From Pseudomonadota bacterium (GTDB taxonomy: Bacteria > Pseudomonadota > Gammaproteobacteria > Burkholderiales > Burkholderiaceae_C), in NCBI GenBank assembly GCA_022566735.1, contig JADFIG010000003.1, positions 62,001-126,000 of the forward strand: a stretch of DNA of 64,000 bases, read 5' to 3'. The translations under genes and the position numbers were made by a program. The notes beneath the pieces were generated by a model. It was not told the DNA's origin, made no database searches, and saw only the letters and a program-made list of their open reading frames with translations. The stretch's first letter is position 1. Every line of letters starts with the position of its first letter. This document shows positions 1-10,731 of the stretch, piece after piece.

Positions 1-174
1 GCGGCGGGTGCTGCGGCGCACCAGTTGCTGGCCGAGGCTGCGCTCGAACTGGGTGAGGTGGTAGCTGACGTTGGCGCGGCTGGTTTTCAGACGGCGGGCG
101 GCTTCGCTGAGCGAGCCGGCGTCGAGGATGTCGACCAACAGGGTCAGGGCGTGGAGGTCCATGGGGGCAGACAT
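1..174 (-). CDS. LysR-type transcriptional regulator, N-terminal part (cut by window edge)
   Basis: Only the first 58 codons are inside the window, read from an ATG at 174 on the minus strand. They encode a helix-turn-helix of the LysR type: a leading MDLHALTLLVDILDAGSLS segment, then SEAARRLKTSRANVSYHL as the helix pair, then an arginine-rich wing. The gene is divergent from the dicarboxylate beta-oxidation operon that starts at 283. The 108-bp gap carries clustered TGTCAA half-sites, so it probably regulates that operon and itself. Ligand and effector domain lie outside the window. Family is secure; target is inferred from position. Confidence 0.85.
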   Translation of the reverse strand, partial: MSAPMDLHALTLLVDILDAGSLSEAARRLKTSRANVSYHLTQFERSLGQQLVRRSTRR

Positions 175-181
175 GGCTCGA

Positions 182-230
182 TTGTCAAATTTTCTTTGAC
201 AGCCTGTCAATGGTTACGCGGATTGTCAAA
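182..230. promoter_or_regulatory. Cluster of TGTCAA half-sites between the LysR gene and the beta-oxidation operon
   Basis: TGTCAAA (183-189) and TTTGACA (195-201) form a perfect 7-bp inverted repeat with a 5-bp spacer. Two more direct copies follow at 205-210 and 223-230. The right arm contains TTGACA, a perfect sigma70 -35 hexamer for the rightward operon, but I see no convincing -10 at the normal spacing. Four half-sites in 49 bp between divergent regulator and target genes is what an autoregulated LysR operator looks like. No binding data support this. Confidence 0.5.
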
Positions 231-282
231 ACGGCTTCGCCCTCGAACAATCGCCAGCAGAGTTCCTGATGAGACCACTGCC

Positions 283-2415
283 ATGGACGCCTCCCCTGCA
301 TCCTCTGCCTCCTGCGTGCACCTGAGTGTGCGCGACCACATCGCCTTCGTGGCCGTGGACAACCCGCCCGTCAACGCCCTGAGCGCCGCCGTGCGCCGCG
401 GCCTGATGGACGCCATCACCCAGGCCGATGCGAACCCGGACGTGCATGCGGTGCTGGTCCATGGCCGCGGCAAGGCCTTCATCGCGGGGGCCGACATCCG
501 CGAGTTCGGGCTGCCGCCGCAAGCGCCCTCGCTGCCCGAGGTCTGCCTGCGCATCGAGGCCTGCAGCAAGCCGGTGGTGGCCTCCATCCATGGCCCGGCC
601 CTGGGCGGCGGCCTGGAGGTGGCGCTGTCGGCGCACTGGCGCGTGGCCACGCCGTCGGCCAAGCTGGGCCTGCCCGAGGTGCAGCTGGGCCTGCTGCCCG
701 GCGCCGGTGGCACGCAGCGCACGCCCCGCCTGATCGGCGCGCAGGCCGCGCTGGACCTGATGCTCAGCGGCCGCCACGTGGGCGCTCAGGAAGCCCTGCG
801 CATGGGCCTGATCGACCGGGTGGCCGCACAGGAAGACGCCCTGGCCGAGGGCGAAGCCTTCGTGCGCCACCTGCTGGCCGAGCGCCTGCCGGTGCGCCGC
901 AGCGGCGAGCAGACCGCGGCCCTGGCCGACCGCGCCGCCACGCAAGCGTCCATCGATGCGGCCCGTGCCGAGGCAACCAAGAAGCGCGGCCTGTTCTCGC
1001 CGCTCAAGATCGTGGACTGCGTGCAAGCGGCCTTGGACCTGCCCCTGAGCGAGGGCCTGGCCACCGAGCGCGCCCTGTTCGAGCAGTGCCTGGCCAGCCC
1101 GCAGCGTGCCGGCCTCGTCCACGCCTTCTTTGCCGAACGCGAGGTCGCCAAGGTGCCCGAGGCGCGCCTCGGCCAGGCCCGCCCGGTGGCCTCGGTGGGC
1201 GTGGTCGGTGGCGGCACCATGGGCGCGGGCATCGCGGTGGCGGTGCTGGACGCGGGCCTGCCGGTGGTGATGGTCGAGCGCGACGAGGCGGCCGTGGCCT
1301 TGGGCCGCAGCCGCGTCGAGAAGGTCTGCGACGGCCACGTGGCCAAGGGCCGCCTGACGCCCGAAGGCAAGGCCGCCGTGATGGCGCGCTTCACCGGTGC
1401 GACCGATTACGCCGCGTTCAAGGACGTGGACCTGGTCATCGAGGCGGTGTTCGAAGACATGGCCGTCAAGCACGCCGTGTTCGCCGAGCTGGAGCGCCAC
1501 TGCAAGCCCGGCGCCGTGCTGGCCACCAACACGTCCTACCTGGACATCGACGCCATCGCGCAAGCCACCTCGCGCCCGCAGGATGTCATCGGCCTGCACT
1601 TCTTCTCGCCGGCCCACATCATGAAGCTGCTGGAGATCGTGGTGCCCGCGAAGGTCAGCGCCGACGTGGTGGCCACGGCCTTCGCGCTGGCCGCCAAGCT
1701 CAAGAAGGTGCCCGTGCGGGCCGGCGTGTGCGACGGCTTCATCGGCAACCGCATCCTGGCGGTCTACCGCACCGCGGCCGACCACCTGATGGAAGACGGC
1801 GCCTCGCCTTACGAGATCGACGCCATGGTGCGCGCCTTCGGCTTCCCCATGGGCCCCTACGAGATGAGCGACCTGGCCGGCGGCGACATCGGCTGGGCCA
1901 CGCGCAAGCGCCGTGCTGCGACGCGCGATCCGAAAGCCCCGCCCGCCCGCTACGTGCACATCGCCGACCGGCTCTGCGAGCGCGGCTGGTTTGGCCAGAA
2001 GACGGGCCGCGGCTGGTACCTGTACGAGGCCGGCTCGCGCAGCGGCAAGCCCGACCCCGAGGTCGAGGCCATCGTGGCCGAAGAGCGCGCCAAGGCCGGC
2101 GTGACGCCACGCCGCTTCACGCCCGAGGAGATGCAGCGCCGCTACGTGGCCGCCATGGTCAACGAGGGTGCCAAGGTCGTCGAAGAGGGCATTGCCTTGC
2201 GCCCGCTCGACGTCGATGTGACCCTGGTGCACGGCTACGGTTTCCCGCGCTGGCGCGGCGGCCCCATGAAGCACGCCGACATGGTGGGACTGGCCCACAT
2301 CCTGGCCGACATCCAGGCCTTCGCCCAGGAAGACCCGCTGTTCTGGCAGCCCTCGGCGCTGCTGGTGAAGCTGGTGGCCGAGGGCCGGACCTTCGACAGC
2401 CTGAACAAGATCTGA
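283..2415 (+). CDS. Bifunctional enoyl-CoA hydratase / 3-hydroxyacyl-CoA dehydrogenase (FadB/PimF type)
   Basis: A 710-residue fusion that hydrates trans-2-enoyl-CoA and oxidises the 3-hydroxyacyl-CoA with NAD in the cytoplasm. The crotonase half carries [10 protein letters not shown] near residue 67, the oxyanion segment [12 protein letters not shown] near 105 and PGAGGTQR near 139. The Rossmann motif [11 protein letters not shown] starts near 306 and the dehydrogenase motif HFFSPAH lies near 439. Start is the ATG at 283; earlier in-frame codons would run into the operator region. It is the first gene of a six-gene same-strand operon and precedes a thiolase by 26 bp. With pimCD-like genes downstream it best fits PimF, the fused enzyme of pimelate degradation. 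Chain-length preference cannot be read from sequence. Confidence 0.9.
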   Translation: MDASPASSASCVHLSVRDHIAFVAVDNPPVNALSAAVRRGLMDAITQADANPDVHAVLVHGRGKAFIAGADIREFGLPPQAPSLPEVCLRIEACSKPVVASIHGPALGGGLEVALSAHWRVATPSAKLGLPEVQLGLLPGAGGTQRTPRLIGAQAALDLMLSGRHVGAQEALRMGLIDRVAAQEDALAEGEAFVRHLLAERLPVRRSGEQTAALADRAATQASIDAARAEATKKRGLFSPLKIVDCVQAALDLPLSEGLATERALFEQCLASPQRAGLVHAFFAEREVAKVPEARLGQARPVASVGVVGGGTMGAGIAVAVLDAGLPVVMVERDEAAVALGRSRVEKVCDGHVAKGRLTPEGKAAVMARFTGATDYAAFKDVDLVIEAVFEDMAVKHAVFAELERHCKPGAVLATNTSYLDIDAIAQATSRPQDVIGLHFFSPAHIMKLLEIVVPAKVSADVVATAFALAAKLKKVPVRAGVCDGFIGNRILAVYRTAADHLMEDGASPYEIDAMVRAFGFPMGPYEMSDLAGGDIGWATRKRRAATRDPKAPPARYVHIADRLCERGWFGQKTGRGWYLYEAGSRSGKPDPEVEAIVAEERAKAGVTPRRFTPEEMQRRYVAAMVNEGAKVVEEGIALRPLDVDVTLVHGYGFPRWRGGPMKHADMVGLAHILADIQAFAQEDPLFWQPSALLVKLVAEGRTFDSLNKI

Positions 2416-2441
2416 GCATCCCCAAAACAGGAGACATCCCC

Positions 2442-3644
2442 ATGCGCGAAGCCGTCATCGTTGCCACCGCCCGCACACCGCTGACCAAGTCGCACCGCGG
2501 CGAGTTCAACATCATCCCCGGCACGACGCTGGCCGCGCACGCGGTGAAGGCCGCCGTCGAGCGCGCCGGCATCGACCCGGCCCTGATCGAAGATGCCATC
2601 CTGGGCTGCGGCTATCCGGAAGGCCGCACCGGCCGCAACATCGGCCGCAACGCCGCGCTGCGTGCCGGCCTGCCGCTGACCATCGCCGGCGGCACCGTCA
2701 GCCGCTTCTGCGCCTCGGGCCTGATGGCCGTGGCCACCGCGGCCCACCGCATCATCGTGGACGGCGCCCCGGCCATGATCGCCGGCGGCGTGGAGAGCAT
2801 CTCCGGCATCCGCCGGGGTGAAGCATCGGGCGTGGACTCCGGCATCGACCCCTGGCTGCAGGAGCACAAGCCGGCCGTCTACATGGCCATGATCGAGACG
2901 GCCGACATCGTGGCCCAGCGCTACGGCATCAGCCGCGAGGCGCAAGACCGCTTCTCGGTCGAGTCGCAGCGCCGCACCGCCGAAGCGCAGGCCGCTGGTC
3001 GCTACCAGGATGAAATCATCCCCGTGAGCTGCACCATGGCCGTCACCGACAAGGAGACGAAGGAAGTCTCCTACCAGGAGGTGACGATCGACCACGACAC
3101 CTGCAACCGCGCGGGCACGACCTACGAGTCCATCGCCAAGCTGGAGCCGGTGCGTGGCGCCGGCCAGTTCATCACCGCCGGCAATGCCTCGCAATTGAGC
3201 GATGGCGCCTCGGCCTGCGTGCTGATGGACAGCCGCGAAGCCGAGCGCCTGGGCCTGCAGCCGCTGGGCGCCTTCCGCGGCATGGCCGTGGCCGGCTGCG
3301 AGCCCGATGAGATGGGCATCGGCCCGGTGTTCGCGGTGCCCAAGCTGCTGGCGCGCCACGGCCTGAAGGTCGACGACATCGACCTGTGGGAACTCAACGA
3401 AGCCTTCGCCTCGCAGTCGATCTACTGCCAGGACCAGCTGGGCATCCCGTCCGAGCGCCTGAACGTCAACGGTGGCGCCATCGCCATCGGCCACCCCTTC
3501 GGCATGACAGGCGCGCGCCTGGTCGGCACGGTGCTGCTGGAAGGCCGTCGCCGCAAGGCCCGGAACCCGAACGTGAAGTGGGCCGTCGTGACCATGTGCA
3601 TTGCCGGTGGCATGGGCGCGGCCGGCCTGTTCGAAATCTACTGA
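2442..3644 (+). CDS. Acetyl-CoA acyltransferase (thiolase)
   Basis: A 400-residue thiolase that splits 3-ketoacyl-CoA with CoA, the last step of a beta-oxidation round. The nucleophilic cysteine sits in SRFCASGL (Cys90), the catalytic histidine in GHPFG (His351) and the second cysteine in [11 protein letters not shown] (Cys386), so all three catalytic residues are present. Length is typical of the family. The ATG at 2442 has a purine-rich CAGGAGAC upstream. It lies between the hydratase/dehydrogenase and the first acyl-CoA dehydrogenase and probably corresponds to PimB. Degradative direction is inferred from the operon. Confidence 0.9.
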   Translation: MREAVIVATARTPLTKSHRGEFNIIPGTTLAAHAVKAAVERAGIDPALIEDAILGCGYPEGRTGRNIGRNAALRAGLPLTIAGGTVSRFCASGLMAVATAAHRIIVDGAPAMIAGGVESISGIRRGEASGVDSGIDPWLQEHKPAVYMAMIETADIVAQRYGISREAQDRFSVESQRRTAEAQAAGRYQDEIIPVSCTMAVTDKETKEVSYQEVTIDHDTCNRAGTTYESIAKLEPVRGAGQFITAGNASQLSDGASACVLMDSREAERLGLQPLGAFRGMAVAGCEPDEMGIGPVFAVPKLLARHGLKVDDIDLWELNEAFASQSIYCQDQLGIPSERLNVNGGAIAIGHPFGMTGARLVGTVLLEGRRRKARNPNVKWAVVTMCIAGGMGAAGLFEIY

Positions 3645-3672
3645 GCCCCACACCCAGAACCGAGGAGCCGAC

Positions 3673-4869
3673 ATGGACCTGACCTTCACCCCTCAGGAAG
3701 AGGCCTTCCGCGCCGAGGTGCGCCGCTTCCTCGCCGAGGACGTTCCCGCCCGCCTGAAAGCCAAGGGCGACGCTGGCCAGCGTTTCACCAAGGCCGACTT
3801 CGAAGAATGGCACGCCCTGCTGAACAAGAAGGGCTGGCTGGCCTCGGGCTGGCCCGTCGAGCACGGCGGCACCGGCTGGAACGCCGTCGAGAAGTTCATC
3901 TTCGACAACGAGTGCGCGCTGGCCCACACGCCTCGCATCCAGCCCTTCGGCGTGGCCATGGTGGCCCCCGTCATCATCAAGTACGGCAACGAGGCGCAGA
4001 AGCGCCACTGGCTGCCGCGCATCCTCAACGGCCAGGACTGGTGGTGCCAGGGCTACTCGGAGCCCGGTGCCGGCTCGGACCTGGCGTCGGTCAAGACCAG
4101 CGCTGTGCGCGACGGAGACCACTACATCGTCAACGGCCAGAAGACCTGGACGACCCTGGGCCAGCACGCCAACATGATCTTCTGCCTGGTGCGCACCGAC
4201 CGCGAGGCCAAGGCGCAAGAGGGCATCAGCTTCCTGCTGATCGACATGAAGACGCCGGGCATCGAGGTGCGCCCGATCATCATGCTCGACGGTGAACACG
4301 AGATCAACGAGGTCTTCTTCACCGACGTGCGCGTGCCCGTCGAGAACCTGGTGGGCCAGGAGAACAAGGGCTGGAACTGCGCCAAGTACCTGCTGACCCA
4401 CGAGCGCACCAACATCGCCGGCGTGGGCCACTCGGTGGCCGGCCTGGAGCGCCTCAAGACGCTGGCTTCGCGCGTGATGAAGAACGGCCGACCGCTGGAC
4501 CAGGACCCGCTGTTCGCCGCCCGCATCGCCCAGGTCGAGATCGACCTGGAGAACATGAAGACCACCAACCTGCGCGTGATCGCCGCGGTGGCCGGTGGCG
4601 GTGTGCCGGGCGCGGAGAGCTCGATGCTCAAGATCAAGGGCACCGAGATCCGCCAGGAGATCCTGTCGCTGACCCGCCGCGCCCTGGGCCCCTACGCCCT
4701 GCCCTACATCCGCGAGGCCTTGGACGAGGGGCATGACGGCGAGCCCATCGGCCCGCAGGCCTCGGCCTTCGCGGCCACGCAGTACTTCAACTACCGCAAG
4801 CTGTCGATCTACGGCGGCTCCAACGAGATCCAGAAGAACATCATCTCCAAGATGATCCTGGGCCTGTGA
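3673..4869 (+). CDS. pimC: Acyl-CoA dehydrogenase, PimC-like large subunit
   Basis: A 398-residue flavoprotein of the acyl-CoA dehydrogenase family that would introduce the trans-2 double bond into the acyl-CoA. The N-terminal helical domain begins MDLTFTPQEEAFRAEV. The FAD/substrate segment GYSEPGAGSDLASVKTSA lies near residue 140, and the C-terminal quinone-like segment ends SIYGGSNEIQKNIISKMILG. It is followed at once by a second, divergent acyl-CoA dehydrogenase. This large/small pairing is that of pimeloyl-CoA dehydrogenase (PimC/PimD) in Rhodopseudomonas. A ribosome site CGAGGAG precedes the ATG. The PimC assignment rests on sequence pattern and on the neighbours, including gcdH. Confidence 0.8.
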   Translation: MDLTFTPQEEAFRAEVRRFLAEDVPARLKAKGDAGQRFTKADFEEWHALLNKKGWLASGWPVEHGGTGWNAVEKFIFDNECALAHTPRIQPFGVAMVAPVIIKYGNEAQKRHWLPRILNGQDWWCQGYSEPGAGSDLASVKTSAVRDGDHYIVNGQKTWTTLGQHANMIFCLVRTDREAKAQEGISFLLIDMKTPGIEVRPIIMLDGEHEINEVFFTDVRVPVENLVGQENKGWNCAKYLLTHERTNIAGVGHSVAGLERLKTLASRVMKNGRPLDQDPLFAARIAQVEIDLENMKTTNLRVIAAVAGGGVPGAESSMLKIKGTEIRQEILSLTRRALGPYALPYIREALDEGHDGEPIGPQASAFAATQYFNYRKLSIYGGSNEIQKNIISKMILGL

Positions 4870-4893
4870 ACCCCCGCGGCGAGGACACCCACC

Positions 4894-6045
4894 ATGAACT
4901 TCACCCCCTCTGACGACCGCCGCATGCTGGCCGACTCGCTCGACCGCTACCTGGCCGAGCAGTACCCCATCGAAGCGCGCCACGCCATCACCGGCTCTGC
5001 CACCGGCTACAGCCCGCAGCAGTGGGCCACGCTGGCCGAGCTGGGCGTGATCGGCGCGCTGTTCACCGAAGCGCAAGGCGGCTTCGGCGGCACCGGCTTC
5101 GACATCGCCACCGTGTTCGAGTCCCTGGGCCGCGGCCTGGTGGTCGAGCCCGTGCTGGCCACCGCCGTGCTGGCCGGCTCGGCGCTGGCGCACGCGGGCA
5201 ACGCCGCGCAGCAAGGCCTGATCGAAACCATCATCGCCGGCGACCTGATCGCCACGCTGGCCCACGAAGAGGCCGACGCCCACTACGCCCTGAACCGCGT
5301 CGGCACGCGCGCCGTCCGCGATGGCGATGGCTATGTGCTCGATGGCGCCAAGGCCGTCGTGCCCTTTGCGGCCCAGGCGCAGCAGCTCATCGTCTCGGCG
5401 CGCACCAGCGGCGGTGTGGCCGACGACGCCGGCATCTCGCTGTTCCTCGTGCCGGCCGATGCGGCGGGCCTGAGCGTGCGTGACCACGGCAACGTCGACG
5501 GCACCCGCGCCGGCGAGGTGACGCTGCGGCAGGTGCGCGTGCCGGCCTCGGCCCTGCTGGGCACCGAAGGCCAGGGCCTGGCCACGCTGGAACACGCCGT
5601 GGGCCGCGGCCTGCTGGCCCTGGCCGCCGAGTCCCTGGGCGCGATGGAGGTCTGCAAGACCGCCACCATCGGCTACCTGCAGACGCGCAAGCAGTTCGGC
5701 AAGGCCATCGGCAGCTTCCAGGCCCTGCAGCACCGCATGGCCACCGTGCTGCTGGAGATCGAACAGGCCCGCTCGGCCGTGATCAACGCCGCCTCGACCC
5801 TGGACACCGGCGACCGCCTCGCCCGCGAGCGCGCGCTGTCGGCCGCCAAGTACACGGTCGGCAAGACGGGCACCCTGGTGGCCGAAGAGGCCATCCAGCT
5901 GCACGGCGGCATCGGGGTGACCTGGGAGCTGCCCATGGCCCACTACGCCAAGCGCCTGGTCATGATCGACCACGTGCTGGGCGACGAGGACCACCACCTG
6001 CAGCGCTTCATCGCCCTGGGTTCGGAGCAGGGTGCATCGGCCTGA
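4894..6045 (+). CDS. pimD: Acyl-CoA dehydrogenase, PimD-like small subunit
   Basis: A 383-residue acyl-CoA dehydrogenase that pairs with the preceding gene. It starts MNFTPSDDRRMLADSLDRYL. It has the middle beta-domain, with the DGAKAVVPFA segment near residue 150, and a C-terminal helical domain with QTRKQFGKAIGSFQALQHR and QLHGGIGVTWELPM. It is more diverged than the large subunit, as expected for the small subunit of a heteromeric dehydrogenase. The 24-bp gap from pimC contains GGCGAGGACACC as ribosome site. Whether it binds FAD itself or only supports the large subunit is not clear from sequence. Confidence 0.78.
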   Translation: MNFTPSDDRRMLADSLDRYLAEQYPIEARHAITGSATGYSPQQWATLAELGVIGALFTEAQGGFGGTGFDIATVFESLGRGLVVEPVLATAVLAGSALAHAGNAAQQGLIETIIAGDLIATLAHEEADAHYALNRVGTRAVRDGDGYVLDGAKAVVPFAAQAQQLIVSARTSGGVADDAGISLFLVPADAAGLSVRDHGNVDGTRAGEVTLRQVRVPASALLGTEGQGLATLEHAVGRGLLALAAESLGAMEVCKTATIGYLQTRKQFGKAIGSFQALQHRMATVLLEIEQARSAVINAASTLDTGDRLARERALSAAKYTVGKTGTLVAEEAIQLHGGIGVTWELPMAHYAKRLVMIDHVLGDEDHHLQRFIALGSEQGASA

Positions 6046-6070
6046 ACATCGGCGTAAGCTCGCGCCCACG

Positions 6071-7774
6071 ATGTCAGACCGCCACCTCATCCATTGGCCG
6101 CCCCAGGTGCCCCGCCACCTGGAGGTGCCGGCCATGCACCTGTTCCGCAACGTCGAGACCTCGGCCGCACGCCACCCCGACAAGCCGCTGTTCATCTTCT
6201 ACGACTCGGTGACCACGCATGGCCGCTTCAAGGCCGATTGCGAGCGCCTGGCCGGGCACCTGCAGCAGGTCTGCGGCGTGCAGCGCGGCGACCGCGTGCT
6301 GCTGTACATGCAAAACAGCCCGCAGTTCGCCATCGCCTACCACGCCATCCTGCGGGCCGATGCGGTGGTGGTGCCGGTCAACCCGATGAACCTCGGCGAG
6401 GAACTGCGCCACTACATCCGCGACGCCGGCGCGCGCGTGATCTGCGCCGCCCAGGACCTGATGCCCCAGGTGCTGCCGCTGCTGCGCGAGGGGCGTGCGC
6501 AAGGCAGCGCCAGCACGGCAGGCGAAGGCGATGGCCTGCAGCATGCCGTCGTGGCGGCCTACAGCGACCACCTGGACGTGGCCACCGACCTGCGCGTGCC
6601 CGACTTCGTGCGCGCGCCTGCGCAGACCTTCGACGAGCCTGGCGTGGTGTGCTGGCGCGCCGCCCTGGCCGCCGATCGCCAGCCCGGCCCCATGCTGGCC
6701 GGCGCCGACGACCTGGCCGTGCTGCCCTACACCTCGGGCACCACCAGCCACCCCAAGGGCTGCATGCACACGCACCGCAGCGTGATGGTCAACACCGTGG
6801 CCCGCCCGGTGTGGATGGGCAGCCTGCCCGACTCGGTGCAACTGGCCGTGCTGCCCTTCTTCCACGTCACGGGCATGCAGAACGCCATGAACGGCACCAT
6901 CTACCTGGGCGCCACGGCCGTGATCATCCCGCGCTGGGACCGCGATGTCGCGCTGGAAAGCATCCAGCGTTACCGCGTGACGGGTGCGCAGCTGATCTCC
7001 ACCATGGTGGTGGACATGCTCTCGCACCCGCACATCGAGGACTTCGACCTCGGCAGCATCGTCAGCATCGGCGGGGGCGGCGCGGCCATGCCCGAGGCCA
7101 TCGCGGCCAAGCTCAAGGCGCTCACGGGCCTGGACTACATCGAGGGCTACGGCATGTCCGAGACCATGGCCGCCACGCACATCAACCCGCTGCAGCGTCC
7201 CAAGCGGCAGTGCCTGGGCATCCCCATCTTCGATGTCGATGCGCGCGTGGTCGACCCGGGCACCTTCGCCGAACTGCCTCCCAACGAGGTCGGCGAGATC
7301 ATCGTCCACGGCCCGCAGGTGATGCGCGGCTACTGGCGCAACCCGCAGGCCGACGCCGAGACCTTCGTCGAGATCGACGGCAAGCGCTTCCTGCGCACGG
7401 GCGACCTCGCCTATGTCGACGAGGACGGCTACTTCTTCATGGTCGACCGCCTCAAGCGCATGATCAATGCCTCGGGCTTCAAGGTCTGGCCCTCGGAGGT
7501 CGAGGCCCTGATGTACGCCCACCCGGCCATCCAGGAGGTCTGCGTGATCGGCACCCGCGACCCGCGCCGCGGCGAGACCGTCAAGGCCCTGGTCGTGCTG
7601 CGCGCCACGCACCGCGGCCAGGTCAGCGAAGCCGACATCGTCGACTGGGCCCATGCCCGGATGGCCGCCTACAAGAGCCCCCGCATCGTCGAATTCGTCG
7701 ACCACCTGCCCAAGTCGGGCACGGGCAAGATCCTGTGGCGCGAGCTGCAGCAGCAAGAAGCCGCCCGGTCCTGA
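6071..7774 (+). CDS. AMP-forming acyl-CoA ligase
   Basis: A 567-residue member of the ANL superfamily that activates a carboxylic acid with ATP and CoA. The P-loop [18 protein letters not shown] starts near residue 220. The A5-like motif GYGMSETMA lies near 357, the hinge region includes [14 protein letters not shown], and the C-terminal lysine motif is [13 protein letters not shown]. The ATG at 6071 gives the conserved N-terminus; an earlier in-frame ATG at 6032 would overlap pimD. It probably supplies the CoA ester used by the rest of the operon. It is not the succinyl-CoA-synthetase-like PimA type, so the acid it accepts (pimelate, a longer diacid or a fatty acid) stays open. The stop codon lies in the first unit of a 12-bp direct repeat. 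Confidence 0.85.
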   Translation: MSDRHLIHWPPQVPRHLEVPAMHLFRNVETSAARHPDKPLFIFYDSVTTHGRFKADCERLAGHLQQVCGVQRGDRVLLYMQNSPQFAIAYHAILRADAVVVPVNPMNLGEELRHYIRDAGARVICAAQDLMPQVLPLLREGRAQGSASTAGEGDGLQHAVVAAYSDHLDVATDLRVPDFVRAPAQTFDEPGVVCWRAALAADRQPGPMLAGADDLAVLPYTSGTTSHPKGCMHTHRSVMVNTVARPVWMGSLPDSVQLAVLPFFHVTGMQNAMNGTIYLGATAVIIPRWDRDVALESIQRYRVTGAQLISTMVVDMLSHPHIEDFDLGSIVSIGGGGAAMPEAIAAKLKALTGLDYIEGYGMSETMAATHINPLQRPKRQCLGIPIFDVDARVVDPGTFAELPPNEVGEIIVHGPQVMRGYWRNPQADAETFVEIDGKRFLRTGDLAYVDEDGYFFMVDRLKRMINASGFKVWPSEVEALMYAHPAIQEVCVIGTRDPRRGETVKALVVLRATHRGQVSEADIVDWAHARMAAYKSPRIVEFVDHLPKSGTGKILWRELQQQEAARS

Positions 7775-7792
7775 GCCCTGTCCTGAGCCCTG
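7769..7792 (+). repeat. 12-bp tandem duplication across the stop codon of the acyl-CoA ligase
   Basis: TCCTGAGCCCTG occurs twice head to tail (7769-7780 and 7781-7792). The TGA in the first unit is the stop codon of the ligase; the second unit holds an untranslated copy. Because 12 is divisible by three, gain or loss of a unit would not alter the protein. Confidence 0.9.
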
Positions 7793-7839
7793 CCCCGAAG
7801 CCACCGCCCCTCAACCCCAACGCAGCCACCGGAGCCTCC

Positions 7840-9033
7840 ATGAGCCACGCCAACCCCTCTTTCCAATGGGCCGACCCCCTGCTGCTCGACGACCAGCTCA
7901 CCCAGGAAGAACGCATGGTGCGCGACGCCGCCCGCAGCTACGCGCAAGACAAGCTGCTGCCGCGCGTGACGCTGGCCTTCCGCAACGAACAGACCGACCC
8001 GGCCATCTTCCGCGAGATGGGCGAACTCGGCCTGCTGGGCCCCACCATCCCGACCGAGTACGGCGGCAGCGGCCTGAACTACGTGAGCTACGGCCTGATC
8101 GCCCGCGAGGTGGAGCGCGTGGACTCGGGCTACCGCTCGATGATGAGCGTGCAATCCTCCCTGGTGATGGTGCCCATCAACGCCTTCGGCAACGAGGCCA
8201 CCAAACGCAAGTACCTGCCCAAGCTGGCCTCGGGCGAATTCATCGGCTGCTTCGGCCTGACCGAGCCCAACCACGGCTCCGACCCGGCCAGCATGCTCAC
8301 GCGCGCCACCAGGGTGGACGGCGGCTACACGCTGCGCGGCAGCAAGATGTGGATCAGCAACTCGCCGATTGCCGACGTGTTCGTGGTGTGGGCGCAGTGC
8401 AATGAGAACGGCAAGGACGCCATCCGCGGCTTCGTGCTGGAAAAGGGCTGGAAGGGCCTGAGCGCCCCGGCCATCCACGGCAAGGTGGGCCTGCGTGCCA
8501 GCATCACCGGCGAAATCGTCATGGACGATGTGTTCTGTCCCGAAGAAAACGCCTTCCCCGAGGTGCGCGGCTTGAAAGGCCCCTTCACCTGCCTGAACTC
8601 GGCGCGCTACGGCATCTCCTGGGGCGCCATGGGCGCGGCCGAAGACTGCTGGATGCGCGCGCGCCAGTACGTGCTCGACCGCAAGCAGTTCGGCCGCCCC
8701 CTGGCCGCCAACCAGCTGATCCAGAAGAAGCTGGCCGACATGCAGACCGAGATCGCCCTGGGGCTGCAAGGCAGCCTGCGCCTGGGCCGCCTGAAGGACG
8801 AGGACAAGGCCGCGGTGGAGATCACCTCCATCATGAAGCGCAACAACTGCGGCAAGGCCCTGGACATCGCCCGCCTGGCGCGCGACATGATGGGCGGCAA
8901 CGGCATCAGCGACGAGTTCGGCGTGGCCCGCCACCTGGTCAACCTGGAGGTGGTCAACACCTACGAAGGCACGCACGACGTGCATGCGCTGATCCTGGGG
9001 CGCGCCCAGACGGGGATTCAGGCGTTCTTCTGA
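7840..9033 (+). CDS. gcdH: Glutaryl-CoA dehydrogenase
   Basis: A 397-residue flavoenzyme that oxidises and decarboxylates glutaryl-CoA to crotonyl-CoA. Typical GcdH features are [13 protein letters not shown] near residue 105, [17 protein letters not shown] near 139, a final [19 protein letters not shown] and the catalytic base Glu376 in YEGTHD. Length matches the family. It closes the operon and makes sense there: beta-oxidation of pimeloyl-CoA stops at glutaryl-CoA. Its 3' end overlaps the convergent diguanylate cyclase gene by 16 bp. The start at 7840 is preceded by CCGGAGCCTCC. Confidence 0.92.
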   Translation: MSHANPSFQWADPLLLDDQLTQEERMVRDAARSYAQDKLLPRVTLAFRNEQTDPAIFREMGELGLLGPTIPTEYGGSGLNYVSYGLIAREVERVDSGYRSMMSVQSSLVMVPINAFGNEATKRKYLPKLASGEFIGCFGLTEPNHGSDPASMLTRATRVDGGYTLRGSKMWISNSPIADVFVVWAQCNENGKDAIRGFVLEKGWKGLSAPAIHGKVGLRASITGEIVMDDVFCPEENAFPEVRGLKGPFTCLNSARYGISWGAMGAAEDCWMRARQYVLDRKQFGRPLAANQLIQKKLADMQTEIALGLQGSLRLGRLKDEDKAAVEITSIMKRNNCGKALDIARLARDMMGGNGISDEFGVARHLVNLEVVNTYEGTHDVHALILGRAQTGIQAFF

Positions 9034-10709
9034 GGGCTGGCGCCCCAAGGGGTGCCGTCCAGCTTGGGCTCGCGGCCGAACACCATGGCCATGTTCTTGC
9101 CGCGGCGCTTGGCTTCGTACATGGCCTCGTCCGCTTGGGACAAGGCCGCAGACACATCGGCATCGGGTCCCGAGACCACCGCGATCCCGATGCTGCAACT
9201 GATGTCGAAGCCGATCTTGCGGATTTTCGACAGCACGCGTTCGGCCACCTCGGTGGCCGTGCTGTCGATGTGCCCGTGGTCTGACACCAGGCAGATGACG
9301 AACTCGTCGCCGCCCAGGCGGCCGGCGACATCGGTGTCACGGACCAGCGATGTGAGCACACCGGCCGCCTCCACCAGCACGCGGTCCCCCTGCTGGTGGC
9401 CCTGCTGGTCGTTGACGGCCTTGAAGCCATCCAGGTCGATGAACAGCAGCGCCAGCTGACCCTGATCCCGCCGAAGCAAGGCCCGCCGCTGCTTGTCCAC
9501 CAGCTCGAAAAAGAGCGCGCGCCCCGGCAGGCGGGTCAGGGCATCGTGGCGTGCCGATTCCAGCTGGGCCTGGGTGCGCTCGCTGCGCCTGGACACCTCG
9601 CCGAGGCGCTCGGCCACCTCCACCAGCTCCTTGATGGAGAGGGTGGACAGGTCGACCTTGTCGCCACGGTGGATGCCCGCGGCGACCCGGGTCAGCCTTT
9701 TGACATGGCCGGTGATGAAGCGCGCCAGCCAAAGCGACAGCACGACGCCCACGGCGCCAACGGCCAGGGTGGTGGTGGCCAGCAGCATCAGGGCGTGTCG
9801 CATCGGCGCCTCCAAGGCCGCGATCGGCACCCCGATGGCCACGCTCCAGTCCCATCCGGGCACTTGCACGATGGTCGTCTTGATCGGGACGCCCTCTTTG
9901 TTCTGGCCGTCGAACACCCCATGCTGGCGGGCTTTCAAGGCGGCGAGCAGCGACTCCGAGCCGGGCTTGCCGACATAGCGTTCGGGGCTGCGCGAACGGG
10001 CCAGCAGCAAGCCCCCCTTGTCCACGATGGCCACGGTCCAGTCTTGCGGCAGGTCCTGCCTGGCCAGCAGCTGGTTGAGGGTGTCGGTGCGGATGATGGC
10101 GCGCAGGCAGTACACCACCTTGCCGTCCTGAACGATGGGCACGGCCAGGGAGGTCACGGTGCGCGGGCTGACGGGGGACGGGAAGGGCGCGGACACGGCG
10201 GGCCGCCCGGTCTGGAACACCTGCTGCACCGCCGCCAGGTCGCTGACGGGGATGTCCTGGGTGCCATGCGGCCGCGCATCGGGATGCACATAAGGCCGCA
10301 AGGTCAGGAAGACCATCTTCCGGTCGGCCCCGATCAGCGACACGGCACTGACCGCCGGCGTGCTTTTGACCAGCCGTTGCGAGGCCTCGTAGAGCTTGGG
10401 GAGGTCGTTGCCCAGCGCGGCGTCCGAATGGGACAGCACCGTGAGGCTGGCATGGACCACATCCAGCTGCTGGCTGACGGCATGCGCCGTGGACTCCGTG
10501 CGCTGGACCAGTTCGCGCGTCGTGTTGTCATAGCCGGCCTTGCCGAACCCGTACACCAGGTAGGCCGCCAGCAGGATCGGCGGCAAGCCAGCCGCCATGG
10601 CCAGCGCCATCAACCACACCCTGAACCGAATTTGCCTTTTCCAAGCCATGCGTGAATGCGCCGATGTGTTGACCGCGCAGTTTCTGCGCAGGTCAGGTTG
10701 CCAAAGCAT
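9018..10709 (-). CDS. Membrane diguanylate cyclase with extracytoplasmic sensor and HAMP
   Basis: A 563-residue protein predicted to make cyclic di-GMP from GTP at the inner membrane. After a short N-terminus there is a membrane segment (about residues 34-54), a roughly 240-residue periplasmic sensor of the dCache type, a second membrane segment, a HAMP linker and a C-terminal GGDEF domain. The signature GGDEF is at 466-470 and is intact. An RDTD sequence five residues upstream matches the RxxD inhibitory I-site, so product feedback is likely. An alternative start at 10649 (MAWKRQIRF) is closer to the membrane helix; neither start has a strong ribosome site. It is divergent from the chemotaxis receptor. 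Confidence 0.85.
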   Translation of the reverse strand: MLWQPDLRRNCAVNTSAHSRMAWKRQIRFRVWLMALAMAAGLPPILLAAYLVYGFGKAGYDNTTRELVQRTESTAHAVSQQLDVVHASLTVLSHSDAALGNDLPKLYEASQRLVKSTPAVSAVSLIGADRKMVFLTLRPYVHPDARPHGTQDIPVSDLAAVQQVFQTGRPAVSAPFPSPVSPRTVTSLAVPIVQDGKVVYCLRAIIRTDTLNQLLARQDLPQDWTVAIVDKGGLLLARSRSPERYVGKPGSESLLAALKARQHGVFDGQNKEGVPIKTTIVQVPGWDWSVAIGVPIAALEAPMRHALMLLATTTLAVGAVGVVLSLWLARFITGHVKRLTRVAAGIHRGDKVDLSTLSIKELVEVAERLGEVSRRSERTQAQLESARHDALTRLPGRALFFELVDKQRRALLRRDQGQLALLFIDLDGFKAVNDQQGHQQGDRVLVEAAGVLTSLVRDTDVAGRLGGDEFVICLVSDHGHIDSTATEVAERVLSKIRKIGFDISCSIGIAVVSGPDADVSAALSQADEAMYEAKRRGKNMAMVFGREPKLDGTPWGASPQKNA

Positions 10710-10731
10710 ACGCCACGGCGCCCTTCGCCCC

